Source of the DNA: Hetaerina americana
Taxonomy: Eukaryota; Arthropoda; Insecta; Odonata; Calopterygidae
DNA length: 64,000 nucleotides
Direction of reading: 5' to 3'
Assembly: GCA_022747635.1 (NCBI GenBank)
Contig: JAKTNV010000622.1
Span: 1-64,000 of the forward strand
Shown here: positions 34,138 through 46,614 of the stretch, one piece after another
How the letters are laid out: the number at the start of each line of letters is the position of its first letter
How positions within the stretch are numbered: position 1 is the stretch's first letter
The notes under the pieces: model-generated
The model's database searches: none
Seen by the model: only the letters and a program-made list of their open reading frames with translations
Told to the model about the DNA's origin: nothing
Position numbers and translations under genes: made by a program

Positions 34138-36638
34138 TCACTCAACACAAATCAAAAAAAAATGTTTCCATGGTGTGTATTGTTGTTCATTTTCATCCAA
34201 TAATCAAAATAAAACCCAGAATAAATCATTAAAGACAAGAAATGAGCCTAAAAGATGCCTCAGCGCAAATGTTAATGTTAGTAAAAGAGCCCAAATTTCA
34301 AAAAATATTGCGAAAAACAACAATCTTCCATTATAGAGTGAATGTTTGAGGTGTATAGAAGGCATTTATTTCATTTTTAGAAATTTTAATTTTTCACATT
34401 TTTCCATGAAAATGCCAATACCCCCCCCCTTTGGGTTCTAGGTGAAATTCTCACTCGACACATATCAAACAAAAATGTTTCCATGGCGTGTATTGTTGTT
34501 GATTTTCATCAAATAAACCAAATAAAACCCAGAATAAATCATTAAAGACAAGAAATGAGCATAAAAGATGCCTCAGCGCAAGTGTTAATGTTAGTAAAAG
34601 AGCCCAAATTTCAAAAAATATTGCGAAAAACAACAATCTTCCATTATAGAGTGAATGTTTGAGGTGTATAGAAGGCATTTATTTCATTTTTAGAAATTTT
34701 AATTTTTCACATTTTTCCATGAAAAGTGCCAATACCCCTCCCTTTGGGTTCTAGGTGAAATTCTCACTCGACACAATTCAAACAAAAATGTTTCCATGCT
34801 GTGTATTGTTGTTCATTTTCATCAAATAAACAAAATAAAACCCAGAATAAATCATTAAAGACAAGAAATGAGCATAAAAGATGCCTCAGCGCAAGTGTTA
34901 GTGTTAGTAAAAGAGCCCAAATTTCAAAAAATATTGCGAAAAACAAAAATCTTCCGTTATAGAGTGAATGTTTGAGGTGTATAGAAGGCATTTATTTCAT
35001 TTTTAGAAATTTTAATATTTCACATTTTTCCATAAAAGTGCCAATACCCCCCCCTTTGGGTTCTAGGTGAAATTCTCACTCGACACAAATCAAACAAAAA
35101 TGTTTCCATGGTGTGTATTGTTGTTCATTTTCATCAAATAAACAAAATAAAACCCAGAATAAATCATTAAAGACAAGAAATGAGCATAAAAGATGCCTCA
35201 GCGCAAGTGTTTATGTTAGTAAAAGAGCCCAAATTTCAAAAAATATTGCTAAAAACCACAATCTTCCATTATAGAGTGAATGTTTGAGGTGTATAGAAGG
35301 TATTTATTTCATTTTTAGAAATTTTAATTTTTCACATTTTTCCATGAAAAGTGCCGATCCCCCCCCCTTTGGGTTCTAGGTGAAATTCTCACTCTAAAAA
35401 AATAATACAAAAATGTTTCCATGCTGTGTATTGTTGTTCCTTTTCATCAAATAAACAAAATAAAACCCAGAATAAATCATTAACGACAAGAAATGAGCAT
35501 ATAAGATGCCTCAGCGCAAGTGTTAATGTTAGTAAAAGAGCCCAAATTTCAAAAAATATTGCGAAAAACAACAATCTTCCATTATAGAGTGAATGTTTGA
35601 GGTGTATAGAAGGCATTTTTTTCATTTTTGAAAATTTTAATTTTTCACATTTTTCCATGAAAAGTGCCAATACCCCCCCTTTGGGTTCTAGGTGAAATTC
35701 TCACTCGACACAATTCAAACAAAAATGTTTCCATGGTGTGTATTGTTGTTCCTTTTCATCAAATAAACAAAATAAAACCCAGAATAAATCATTAACGACA
35801 AGAAATGAGCATATAAGATGCCTCAGCGCAAGTGTTAATGTTAGTAAAAGAGCCCAAATTTCAAAAAATATTGCGAAAAACAACAATCTTCCATTATAGA
35901 GTGAATGTTTGAGGTGTATAGAAGGCATTTTTTTCATTTTTGAAAATTTTAATTTTTCACATTTTTCCATGAAAAGTGCCAATACCCCCCCCTTTGGGTT
36001 CTAGGTGAAATTCTCACTCGACACAAATCAAACAAAAATGTTTCCATGGTGTGTATTGTTGTTCATTTTCATCAAATAAACAAAATTAAACCCAGAATAA
36101 ATCATTAAAGACAAGAAATGAGCATAAAAGATGCCTCAGCGCAAATGTTAATGTTAGTAAAAGAGCCCAAATTTCAAAAAATATTGCGAAAAACAACAAT
36201 CTTCCATTATAGAGTGAATGTTTGAGGTGTATAGCAGGTATTTATTTCATTTTTAGAAATTTTAATTTTTCACATTTTTCCATGAAAAGTGCCAATACCC
36301 CCCCTTTGGGTTCTAGGTGAAATTCTCACTCTACAAAAATAATACAAAAATGTTTCCATGCTGTGTATTGTTGTTCCTTTTCATCAAATAAACAAAATAA
36401 AACCCAGAATAAATCATTAACGACAAGAAATGAGAATATAAGATGCCTCAGCGCAAATGTTAATGTTAGTAAAAGAGCCCAAATTTCAAAAAATATTGCG
36501 AAAAACAACAATCTTCCATTATAGAGTGAATGGTTGAGGTGTATAGAAGGCATTTATTTCATTTTTAAAAATTTTAATTTTTCACATTTTTCCACGAAAA
36601 AGGCCAATACCCCCCCCTTTGGGTTCTAGGTGAAATTC
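34138..36638 (+). repeat. 8-monomer sub-block L-E-F-T-A-H-C-A (2501 bp), copy 2
   Basis: Matches 24453-26950 in order and in rare markers: 'catccaataatc' (34195), 'gttgttgattttc' (34499), CCCCTCCC (34735), 'gccgatcccc' (35354). The H monomer here has 'cacaattcaaac' (35709) where copy 1 has 'cacaaatcaaac'. Confidence 0.85.
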
Positions 36639-37939
36639 TCACTCAACACAAATCAAAAAAAAATGTTTCCATGGTGTGTATTGTTGTTCATTTTCATCCA
36701 ATAAACAAAATAAAACCCAGAATAAATCATTAAAGACAAGAAATGAGCCTAAAAGATGCCTCAGCGCAAATGTTAATGTTAGTAAAAGAGCCCAAATTTC
36801 AAAAAATATTGCGAAAAACAACAATCTTCCATTATAGAGTGAATGTTTGAGGTGTATAGAAGGCATTTATTTCATTTTTAGAAATTTTAATTTTTCACAT
36901 TTTTCCATGAAAAGTGCCAATACCCCTCCCTTTGGGTTCTAGGTGAAATTCTCACTCGACACAATTCAAACAAAAATGTTTCCATGCTGTGTATTGTTGT
37001 TCATTTTCATCAAATAAACAAAATAAAACCCAGAATAAATCATTAAAGACAAGAAATGAGCCTAAAAGATGCCTCAGTACAAATGTTAATGTTAGTAAAA
37101 GAGCCCAAATTTCAAAAAATATGCGAAAAACAACAATCTTCCATTATAGAGTGAATGTTTGAGGGGTATAGAAGGCATTTATTTCATTTTTAGAAATTTT
37201 AATTTTTCACATTTTTCCGTGAAAAGTGCCAATACCCCCCCCTTTGGGTTCTAGGTGAAATTCTCACTCGACACAAATCAAACAAAAATGTTTCCATGGC
37301 GTGTATTGTTGTTCATTTTCATCAAATAAACAAAATAAAACCCAGAATAAATCATTAAAGACAAGAAATGAGCATAAACGATGCCTCAGCGCAAGTGTTA
37401 ATGTTAGTAAAAGAGCCCAAATTTCAAAAAAATATTGCGAAAAACCACAATCTTCCATTATAGAGTGAATGTTTGAGGTGTATAGAAGGCATTTATTTCA
37501 TTTTTAGAAATTTTAATTTTTCACATTTTTCCACGAAAAAGGCCAATACCCCCCCCTTTGGGTTCTAGGTGAAATTCTCACTCCACACAAATCAAACAAA
37601 AATGTTTCCATGGTGTGTATTGTTGTTCATTTTCATCAAATTAACAAAATAAAACCCAGAATAAATCATTAAAGACAAGAAATGAGCCTAAAAGATGCCT
37701 CAGCGCAAATGTTAATGTTAGTAAAAGAGCCCAAATTTCAAAAAATATTGCGAAAAACAACAATCTTCCATTATAGAGTGAATGTTTGAGGTGTATAGAA
37801 GGCATTTTTTTAATTTTTAGAAATTTTAATTTTTCACATTTTTCCGTGAAAAGTGCCAATACCCCCCGTTTGGGTTCTAGGTGAAATTCTCACTCGACAC
37901 AAATCAAACAAAAATGTTTCCATGGTGTGTATTGTTCAT

Positions 37940-38190
37940 TTTCATCAAATAAACAAAATAAAACCCAGAATAAATCATTAAAGACAAGAAATGAGCATAA
38001 AAGATGCCTCAGCGCAAGTGTTAATGTTAGTAAAAGAGCCCAAATTTCAAAAAAATATTGCGAAAAAACCACAATCTTCCATTATAGAGTGAATGTTTGA
38101 GGTGTATAGAAGGCATTTTTTTTATTTTTAGAAATTTTAATTTTTCACATTTTTCCGTGAAAAGTTCCTTTGGGTTCTAGGTGAAATTCT
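37940..38190 (+). repeat. Replaced segment in super-repeat copy 2 (conversion-like patch)
   Basis: Copy 1 has a G monomer at 28200. The corresponding monomer at 37890 begins like G, keeping the 3-bp loss 'attgttcatt', but from between 37940 and 37983 onward it is MV ('gaaaaaaccac'). It ends with the missing-C-tract form 'aaaagttcctttggg'. The same MV ending with the same deletion occurs at 44747-45040, which is the best donor candidate in the window. Confidence 0.85.
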
Positions 38191-38501
38191 CACTCGACAC
38201 AAATCAAACAAAAATGTTTCCATGGTGTGTATTGTTGTTCATTTTCATCAAATAAAAAAAATAAAACCCAGAATAAATCATTAAAGACAAGAAATGAGCA
38301 TAAAAGATGCCTCAGCGCAAGTGTTAGTGTTAGTAAAAGAGCCCAAATTTCAAAAAATATTGCGAAAAACAAAAATCTTCCGTTATAGAGTGAATGTTTG
38401 AGGTGTATAGAAGGCATTTATTTCATTTTTAGAAATTTTAATATTTCACATTTTTCCATAAAAGTGCCAATACCCCCCCCTTTGGGTTCTAGGTGAAATT
38501 C

Positions 38502-39130
38502 TCACTCGACACAAATCAAACAAAAATGTTTCCATGGTGTGAATTTTTGTTCATTTTCATCAATTAAACAAAATAAAACCCAGAATAAATCATTAAAGAC
38601 AATAAATGAGCCTAAAAGATGCCTCAGCGCAAATTTTAATGTTAGTAAAAGAGCCTAAATTTCAAAAAATATTGCGAAAAACAACAATCTTCCATTATAG
38701 AGTGAATGTTTGAGGTGTATAGAAGGCATTTATTTCATTTTTAGAAATTTTAATTTTTCACATTTTTCCACGAAAAAGGCCAATACCCCCCCCCTTTGGG
38801 TTCTAGGTGAAATTCTCACTCAACACAGATCAAACTAAAATGTTTCCATGGTGTGTATTGTTGTTCATTTTCATCAAATAAACAAAATAAAACCCAGAAT
38901 AAATCATTAAAGACAAGAAATGAGCATAAAAGATGCCTCAGCGCAAATGTTAATGTTAGTAAAAGAGCCCAAATTTCAAAAAAAAATTGCGAAAAACCAC
39001 AATCTTCCATTATAGAGTGAATGTTTTAGGTGTATAGAAGGCATTTTTTTAATTTTTAGAAATTTTAATTTTTCACATTTTTCCGTGAAAAGTGCCAATT
39101 CCCCCCCCCTTTGGGTTCTAGGTGAAATTC
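38502..39130 (+). repeat. Dimer W/N chimera plus S
   Basis: The first monomer starts as W ('gtgtgaatttttg', 'caattaaac') and finishes as N ('gacaataaatg', 'gcaaattttaatg'). It is the fusion left by loss of one monomer relative to super-repeat copy 1. S follows at 38816. Confidence 0.88.
38565..38602 (+). other. Bracketed recombination junction: one monomer lost
   Basis: Left of this interval the sequence follows the W monomer at 28822 ('caattaaac'); right of it the sequence follows the N monomer at 29135 ('gacaataaatg'). The offset to super-repeat copy 1 falls from 9680 to 9369, exactly one monomer. The 38-bp interval is identical in both parents, so the exact breakpoint cannot be placed more closely. 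Confidence 0.87.
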
Positions 39131-39442
39131 TCACTCGACACAAATCAAAAAAAAATGTTTCCATGGTGTGTATTGTTGTTCATTTTCATCAAATAAAAAA
39201 AATAAAACCCAGAATAAATCATTAAAGACAAGAAATGAGCATAAAAGATGCCTCAGCGCAAGTGTTAATGTTAGTAAAAGAGCCCAAATTTCAAAAAATA
39301 TTGCGAAAAACCACAATCTTCCATTATACAGTGAATGTTTGAGGTGTATAGAAGGTATTTATTTCATTTTTAGAAATTTTAATTTTTCACATTTTTCCAT
39401 GAAAAGTGCCAATACCCCCCCTTTGGGTTCTAGGTGAAATTC

Positions 39443-41630
39443 TCACTCTACAAAAATAATACAAAAATGTTTCCATGCTGTGTATTGTTGTTCCTTTTCA
39501 TCAAATAAACAAAATAAAACCCAGAATAAATCATTAACGACAAGAAATGAGCATATAAGATGCCTCAGCGCAAGTGTTAATGTTAGTAAAAGAGCCCAAA
39601 TTTCAAAAAATATTGCGAAAAACAACAATCTTCCATTATAGAGTGAATGTTTGAGGTGTATAGAAGGCATTTATTTCATTTTTAGAAATTTTAATTTTTC
39701 ACATTTTTCCATGAAAAGTGCCAATACCCCCTTTGGGTTCTAGGTGAAATTCTCACTCGACACAATTCAAACAAAAATGTTTCCATGGTGTGTATTGTTG
39801 TTCATTTTCATCAAATAAACAAAATAAAACCCAGAATAAATCATTAAAGACAAGAAATGAGCATAAAAGATGCCTCAGCGCAAGTGTTAATGTTAGTAAA
39901 AGAGCCCAAATTTCAAAAAAATATTGCGAAAAAACCACAATCTTCCATTATAGAGTGAATGTTTGAGGTGTATAGAAGGAATTTTTTTAATTTTTAGAAA
40001 TTTTAATTTTTCACATTTTTCCGTGAAAAGTGCCAATACCCCCCCCTTTGGGTTCTAGGTGAAATTCTCACTCGACACAAATCAAACAAAAATGTTTCCA
40101 TGGTGTGTATTGTTGTTCATTTTCATCAAATAAACAAAATAAAACCCAGAATAAATCATTAAAGACAATAAATGAGCCTAAAAGATGCCTCAGCGCAAAT
40201 TTTAATGTTATTAAAAGAGCCTAAATTTCAAAAAATATTGCGAAAAACAACAATCTTCCATTATAGAGTGAATGTTTGAGGTGTATAGAAGGCATTTATT
40301 TCATTTTTAGAAATTTTAATTTTTCACATTTTTCCACGAAAAAGGCCAATACCCCCCCCTTTGGGTTCTAGGTGAAATTCTCACTCAACACAGATCAAAC
40401 TAAAATGTTTCCATGGTGTGTATTGTTGTTCATTTTCATCAAATAAACAAAATAAACAGAATAAATCATTAAAGACAAGAAATGAGCATAAAAGATGCCT
40501 CAGCGCAAATGTTAATGTTAGTAAAAGAGCCCAAATTTCAAAAAAAAATTGCGAAAAACCACAATCTTCCATTATAGAGTGAATGTTTTAGGTGTATAGA
40601 AGGCATTTTTTTAATTTTTAGAAATTTTAATTTTTCACATTTTTCCGTGAAAAGTGCCAATACCCCCCCCTTTGGGTTCTAGGTGAAATTCTCACTCGAC
40701 ACAAATCAAACAAAAATGTTTCCATGGTGTGTATTGTTGTTCATTTTCATCAAATAAACAAAATAAAACCCAGAATAAATCATTAAAGACAAGAAATGAG
40801 CATAAAAGATGCCTCAGCGCAAGTGTTAATGTTAGTAAAAGAGCCCAAATTTCAAAAAAATATTGCGAAAAACCACAATCTTCCATTATATAGTGAATGT
40901 TTGAGGTGTATAGAAGGCATTTATTTCATTTTAGAAATTTTAATTTTTCTCATTTTTCCATGAAAAGTGCATTTACCCCCCCCTTTGGGTTCTAGGTGAA
41001 ATTCTCACTCGACACAAATCAAACAAAAATGTTTCCATGCTGTGTATTGTTGTTCATTTTCATCAAATAAACAAAATAAAACCCAGAATAAATCATTAAA
41101 GACAAGAAATAAGCATAAAAGATGCCTCAGCGCAGGTGTTAGTGTTAGTAAAAGAGCCCAAATTTCAAAAAATATTGCGAAAAACAAAAATCTTCCGTTA
41201 TAGAGTAAATGTTTGAGGTGTATAGAAGGCATTTATTTCATTTTTAGAAATTTTAATATTTCACATTTTTCCATAAAAGTGCCAATACCCCCCCCCTTTG
41301 GGTTCTAGGTGAAATTCTCACTCTTCACAAATCAAACAAAAATGTTTCAATGGTGTGTATTGTTTCATCATTTTCATCAAATAAACAAAATAAAACCCAG
41401 AATAAATCATTAAAGACAAGAAATGAGCATAAAAGATGCCTCAGCGCAAGTGTTAATGTTAGTATAAGAGCCCAAATTTCAAAAAATATTGCGAAAAACC
41501 ACAATCTTCCATTATACAGTGAATGTTTGAGGTGTATAGAAGGTATTTATTTCATTTTTAGAAATTTTAATTTTTCACATTTTTCCATGAAAAGTGCCAA
41601 TACCCCCCCTTTGGGTTCTAGGTGAAATTC
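39443..41630 (+). repeat. 7-monomer cassette A-MV-N-S-M-F2-T2, copy 2 (2188 bp)
   Basis: Part of super-repeat copy 2. It shares with copy 1 the private 'aaggaattttttt' after MV (39977), 'gttattaaaag' (40206), 'attatatagtg' (40887), 'ctcttcacaaatc' (41321) and 'tagtataagag' (41461). One difference is 'taaagacaag' (41097) where copy 1 has 'taaaaacaag' (31728). Confidence 0.92.
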
Positions 41631-43500
41631 TCACTCTACAAAAATAATACAAAAATGTTTCCATGCTGTGTATTGTTGTTCCTTTTCATCAAATAAACAA
41701 AATAAAACCCAGAATAAATCATTAACGACAAGAAATGAGCATATAAGATGCCTCAGCGCAAGTGTTAATGTTAGTAAAAGAGCCCAAATTTCAAAAAATA
41801 TTGCGAAAAACAACAATCTTCCATTATAGAGTGAATGTTTGAGGTGTATAGAAGGCATTTATTTCATTTTTAGAAATTTTAATTTTTCACATTTTTCCAT
41901 GAAAAGTGCCAATACCCCCTTTGGGTTCTAGGTGAAATTCTCACTCGACACAATTCAAACAAAAATGTTTCCATGGTGTGTATTGTTGTTCATTTTCATC
42001 AAATAAACAAAATAAAACCCAGAATAAATCATTAAAGACAAGAAATGAGCATAAAAGATGCCTCAGCGCAAGTGTTAATGTTAGTAAAAGAGCCCAAATT
42101 TCAAAAAAATATTGCGAAAAAACCACAATCTTCCATTATAGAGTGAATGTTTGAGGTGTATAGAAGGCATTTTTTTAATTTTTAGAAATTTTAATTTTTC
42201 ACATTTTTCCGTGAAAAGTGCCAATACCCTCCCCTTTGGGTTCTAGGTGAAATTCTCACTCGACACAAATCAAACAAAAATGTTTCCATGGTGTGTATTG
42301 TTCATTTTCATCAAATAAACAAAATAAAACCCAGAATAAATCATTAAAGGCAAGAAATGAGCCTAAAAGATGCCTCAGCGCAAAAGTTAATGTTAGTAAA
42401 ATAGCCCAAATTTCGAAAAATATTGCGAAAAAATTAAATCTTCCATTATAGAGTGAATGTTTGAGGTGTATAGAAGGCATTTTTTTAATTTTTAGAAATT
42501 TTAATTTTTCACATTTTTCCGTGAAAAGTGCCAATACCCCCCCATTTGGGTTCTAGGTGAAATTCTCACTCGACACAAATCAAACAAAAATGTTTCCATG
42601 GTGTGTATTGTTGTTCATTTTCATCAAATAAACAAAATAAAACCCAGAATAAATCATTAAAGACAAGAAATGAGCATAAAAGATGCCTCAGCGCAAGTGT
42701 TAATGTTAGTAAAAGAGCCCAAATTTCAAAAAAATATTGCGAAAAACCACAATCTTCCATTATAGAGTGAATGTTTGAGGTGTATAGAAGGCATTTATTT
42801 CTTTTTTAGAAATTTTAATTTTTCACATATTTCCGTGAAAAGTGCCAATACCCCCCCCTTTGGGTTCTAGGTGAAATTCTCACTCGACCCAAATCAAACA
42901 AAAATGTTTCCATGGTGTGTATTGTTGTACATTTTCATCAAATAAACAAAATAAAACCCAGAATAAATCATTAAAGACAAGAAATGAGCATAAAGATGCC
43001 TCAGCGCAAATGTTAATGTTAGTAAAAGAGCCCAAATTTCAAAAAATATTGCGAAAAACAACAATCTTCCATTATCGAGTAAATGTTTGAGGTGTATAGA
43101 AGGCATTTATTTCATTTTTAGAAATTTTAATTTTTCACATTTTTCCAAGAAAAAGGCCAATACCACCCCCTTTGGGTTCTAGGTGAAATTCTCACTCAAC
43201 ACAAATCAAACAAAAATGTTTCCATGGTGTGTATTGTTGTTCATTTTCATCAAATAAACAAAATAAAACCCAGAATAAATCATTAAAGACAAGAAATGAG
43301 CCTATAAGATGCCTCAGCGCAAATGTTAATGTTAGTAAAAGAGCCCAAATTTCAAAAAATATTGCGAAAAACAACAATCTTCCTTTATAGAGTGAATGTT
43401 TGAGGTGTATAGAAGGCATTTATTTCATTTTTAGAAATTTTAATTTTTCACATTTTTCCTTGAAAATGCCAATACCCCCTTTGGGTTCCAGGTGAAATTC

Positions 43501-44124
43501 TCACTCGACACAAATCAAACAAAAATGTTTCCATGGTGTGAATTTTTGTTCATTTTCATCAAATAAACAAAATAAAACCCAGAATAAATCATTAAAGACA
43601 ATAAATGAGCCTAAAAGATGCCTCAGCGCAAATTTTAATGTTAGTAAAAGAGCCTAAATTTCAAAAAATATTGCGAAAAACAACAATCTTCCATTATAGA
43701 GTGAATGTTTGAGGTGTATAGAAGGCATTTATTTCATTTTTAGAAATTTTAATTTTTCACATTTTTCCACGAAAAAGGCCAATACCCCCCCCTTTGGGTT
43801 CTAGGTGAAATTCTCACTCAACACAGATCAAACTAAAATGTTTCCATGGTGTGTATTGTTGTTCATTTTCATCAAATAAACAAAATAAACAGAATAAATC
43901 ATTAAAGACAAGAAATGAGCATAAAAGATGCCTCAGCGCAAATGTTAATGTTAGTAAAAGAGCCCAAATTTCAAAAAAAAATTGCGAAAAACCACAATCT
44001 TCCATTATAGAGTGAATGTTTTAGGTGTATAGAAGGCATTTTTTTAATTTTTAGAAATTTTAATTTTTCACATTTTTCCGTGAAAAGTGCAAATACCCCC
44101 CCCTTTGGGTTCTAGGTGAAATTC
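43501..44124 (+). repeat. Dimer W/N chimera plus S
   Basis: The N monomer again begins with a W segment ('gtgtgaatttttg' at about 43537), but without 'caattaaac', and it is entered through a C5 tract with 'ttccttgaaaatgcc' (43457). This is a second, separate W/N chimera. S (43814) has the 3-bp loss 'aaataaacagaat'. Confidence 0.86.
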
Positions 44125-44746
44125 TCACTCGACACAAATCAAACAAAAATGTTTCCATGCTGTGTATTGTTGTTCATTTTCATCAAATAAACAAAATAAA
44201 ACCCAGAATAAATCATTAAAGACAAGAAATAAGCATAAAAGATGCCTCAGCGCAGGTGTTAGTGTTAGTAAAAGAGCCCAAATTTCAAAAAATATTGCGA
44301 AAAACAAAAATCTTCCGTTATAGAGTAAATGTTTGAGGTGTATAGAAGGCATTTATTTCATTTTTAGAAATTTTAATATTTCACATTTTTCCATAAAAGT
44401 GCCAATACCCCCCCCTTTGGGTTCTAGGTGAAATTCTCACTCGACACAAATCAAACAAAAATGTTTCCATGGTGTGTATTGTTTCATCATTTTCATCAAA
44501 TAAACAAAATAAAACCCAGAATAAATCATTAAAGACAAGAAATGAGCATAAAAGATGCCTCAGCGCAAGTGTTAATGTTAGTAAAAGAGCCCAAATTTCA
44601 AAAAATATTGCGAAAAACAACAATCTTCCATTATAGAGTGAATCATGAGGTGTATAGAAGGCATTTATTTCATTTTTAGAAATTTTAATTTTTCACATTT
44701 TTCCATGAAAAGTGCCAATACCCCCTTTGGGTTCTAGGTGAAATTC
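44125..44746 (+). repeat. Linked dimer F2-T2
   Basis: F2 ('aaataagc', 'gcaggtg', 'aatcttccg', 'gagtaaatg') follows S directly, without the M monomer of the full cassette. T2 ends with an irregular deletion, 'gaatcatgaggtg' (44640), in place of 'gaatgtttgaggtg'. MV rather than A comes next. Confidence 0.88.
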
Positions 44747-45049
44747 TCACTCGACACAATTCAAACAAAAATGTTTCCATGGTGTGTATTGTTGTTCATT
44801 TTCATCAAATAAACAAAATAAAACCCAGAATAAATCATTAAAGACAAGAAATGAGCATAAAAGATGCCTCAGCGCAAGTGTTAATGTTAGTAAAAGAGCC
44901 CAAATTTCAAAAAAATATTGCGAAAAAACCACAATCTTCCATTATAGAGTGAATGTTTGAGGTGTATAGAAGGCATTTTTTTAATTTTTAGAAATTTTAA
45001 TTTTTCACATTTTTCCGTGAAAAGTTCCTTTGGGTTCTAGGTGAAATTC

Positions 45050-45690
45050 TCACTCGACACAAATCAAACAAAAATGTTTCCATGGTGTGTATTGTTGTTC
45101 ATTTTCATCAAATAAACAAAATAAAACCCAGAATAAATCATTAAAGACAATAAATGAGCCTAAAAGATGCCTCAGCGCAAATTTTAATGTTAGTAAAAGA
45201 GCCTAAATTTCAAAAAATATTGCGAAAAACAACAATCTTCCATTATAGAGTGAATGGTTGAGGTGTATAGAAGGCATTTATTTCATTTTTAGACATTTTA
45301 ATTTTTCACATTTTTCCACGAAAAAGGCCAATACCCCCCCCCTTTGGGTTCTAGGTGAAATTCTCACTCAACACAGATCAAACTAAAATGTTTCCATGGT
45401 GTGTATTGTTGTTCATTTTCATCAAATAAACAAAATAAAACCCAGAATAAATCATTAAAGACAAGAAATGAGCATAAAAGATGCCTCAGCGCAAATGTTA
45501 ATGTTAGTAAAAGAGCCCAAATTTCGAAAAATATTGCGAAAAAATTAAATCTTCCATTATAGAGTGAATGTTTGAGGTGTATAGAAGGCATTTTTTTAAT
45601 TTTTAGAAATTTTAATTCTTCACATTTTTCCGTGAAAAGTGCCAATACCCCCCCCTTTGGGTTCCAGGTGAAATTCTCACTCGACACAAA
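45050..45690 (+). repeat. Dimer N plus S/G chimera
   Basis: N is ordinary. The next monomer starts as S ('cagatcaaactaaaatg') and finishes as G ('tttcgaaaaa', 'aaaattaaatc'), followed by the rare 'aattcttcac' (45614). A comparable S/G chimera occurs at 56620. Confidence 0.86.
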
Positions 45691-45988
45691 TCAAACAAAA
45701 ATGTTTCCATGGTGTGTATTGTTGTTCATTTTCATCAAATAAAAAAATAAAACCCAGAATAAATCATTAAAGACAAGAAATGAGCATAAAAGATGCCTCA
45801 GCGCAAGTGTTAGTGTTAGTAAAAGAGCCCAAATTTCAAAAAATATTGCGAAAAACAAAAATCTTCCGTTATAGAGTGAATGTTTGAGGTGTATAGAAGG
45901 CATTTATTTCATTTTTAGAAATTTTAATTTTTCTCATTTTTCCATGAAAAGTGCATTTACCCCCCCCTTTGGGTTCTAGGTGAAATTC

Positions 45989-46614
45989 TCACTCGACACA
46001 AATCAAACAAAAATGTTTCCATGCTGTGTATTGTTGTTCATTTTCATCAAATAAACAAAATAAAACCCAGAATAAATCATTAAAGACAAGAAATAAGCAT
46101 AAAAGATGCCTCAGCGCAGGTGTTAGTGTTAGTAAAAGAGCCCAAATTTCAAAAAATATTGCGAAAAACAAAAATCTTCCGTTATAGAGTAAATGTTTGA
46201 GGTGTATAGAAGGCATTTATTTCATTTTTAGAAATTTTAATATTTCACATTTTTCCATAAAAGTGCCAATACCCCCCCCTTTGGGTTCTAGGTGAAATTC
46301 TCACTCGACACAAATCAAACAAAAATGTTTCCATGGTGTGTATTGTTTCATCATTTTCATCAAATAAACAAAATAAAACCCAGAATAAATCATTAAAGAC
46401 AAGAAATGAGCATAAAAGATGCCTCAGCGCAAGTGTTAATGTTAGTAAAAGAGCCCAAATTTCAAAAAATATTGCGAAAAACCACAATCTTCCATTATAC
46501 AGTGAATGTTTGAGGTGTATAGAAGGTATTTATTTCATTTTTAGAAATTTTAATTTTTCACATTTTTCCATGAAAAGTGCATTTACCCCCCCCTTTGGGT
46601 TCTAGGTGAAATTC
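45989..46614 (+). repeat. Linked dimer F2-T2
   Basis: An F monomer (about 45678, with 'aaataaaaaaat') precedes F2, and T2 is followed by an A monomer entered through 'gtgcatttaccccc' (46579). The pair lies 1864 bp (6 monomers) from the previous F2-T2 dimer and 2189 bp (7 monomers) from the next. Confidence 0.88.

Larger units (their letters stand above)
34138..41883 (+). repeat. 31-monomer super-repeat, copy 2 (incomplete)
   Basis: It follows copy 1 at an offset of 9685-9690 bp up to about 38.1 kb, then 9680, then 9368-9369 bp to 41883, where 'aatttttcac' replaces copy 1's 'aatatttcac' (32515). The offset steps come from a replaced monomer at 37940-38190 and the loss of one monomer at 38565-38602. 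The final T-A-H-C-A block of copy 1 is absent. Mismatches exist but are sparse (for example 'catatcaaac' at 34461 and 'ttccacgaa' at 37531 against 'ttctacgaa' at 27840). Confidence 0.9.
41884..46614 (+). repeat. Mosaic zone after the super-repeat
   Basis: Order: MV (41941), G (42256), M (42566), two divergent monomers (about 42880 and 43192), W/N, S, F2, T2, MV, N, S/G, F, F2, T2. The divergent pair has many private changes: 'cgacccaaatc' (42885), 'tgttgtacatt' (42925), 'cataaagatg' (42990), 'attatcgag' (43073), 'taccacccc' (43162), 'tcctttatag' (43381). These two look like the least homogenised monomers of the right half. A C-tract deletion 'aaaagttcctttggg' lies at about 45020. Confidence 0.82.

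Noticed and set aside
45364..45687. Longer minus-strand frame (107 codons) with an added N-terminal MSSENFTWNPKGG segment
   Set aside because: It is the ordinary frame joined to the neighbouring monomer when the C-tract length happens to keep phase. Versions at 54744, 56620 and 57873 share it by descent of the repeat.
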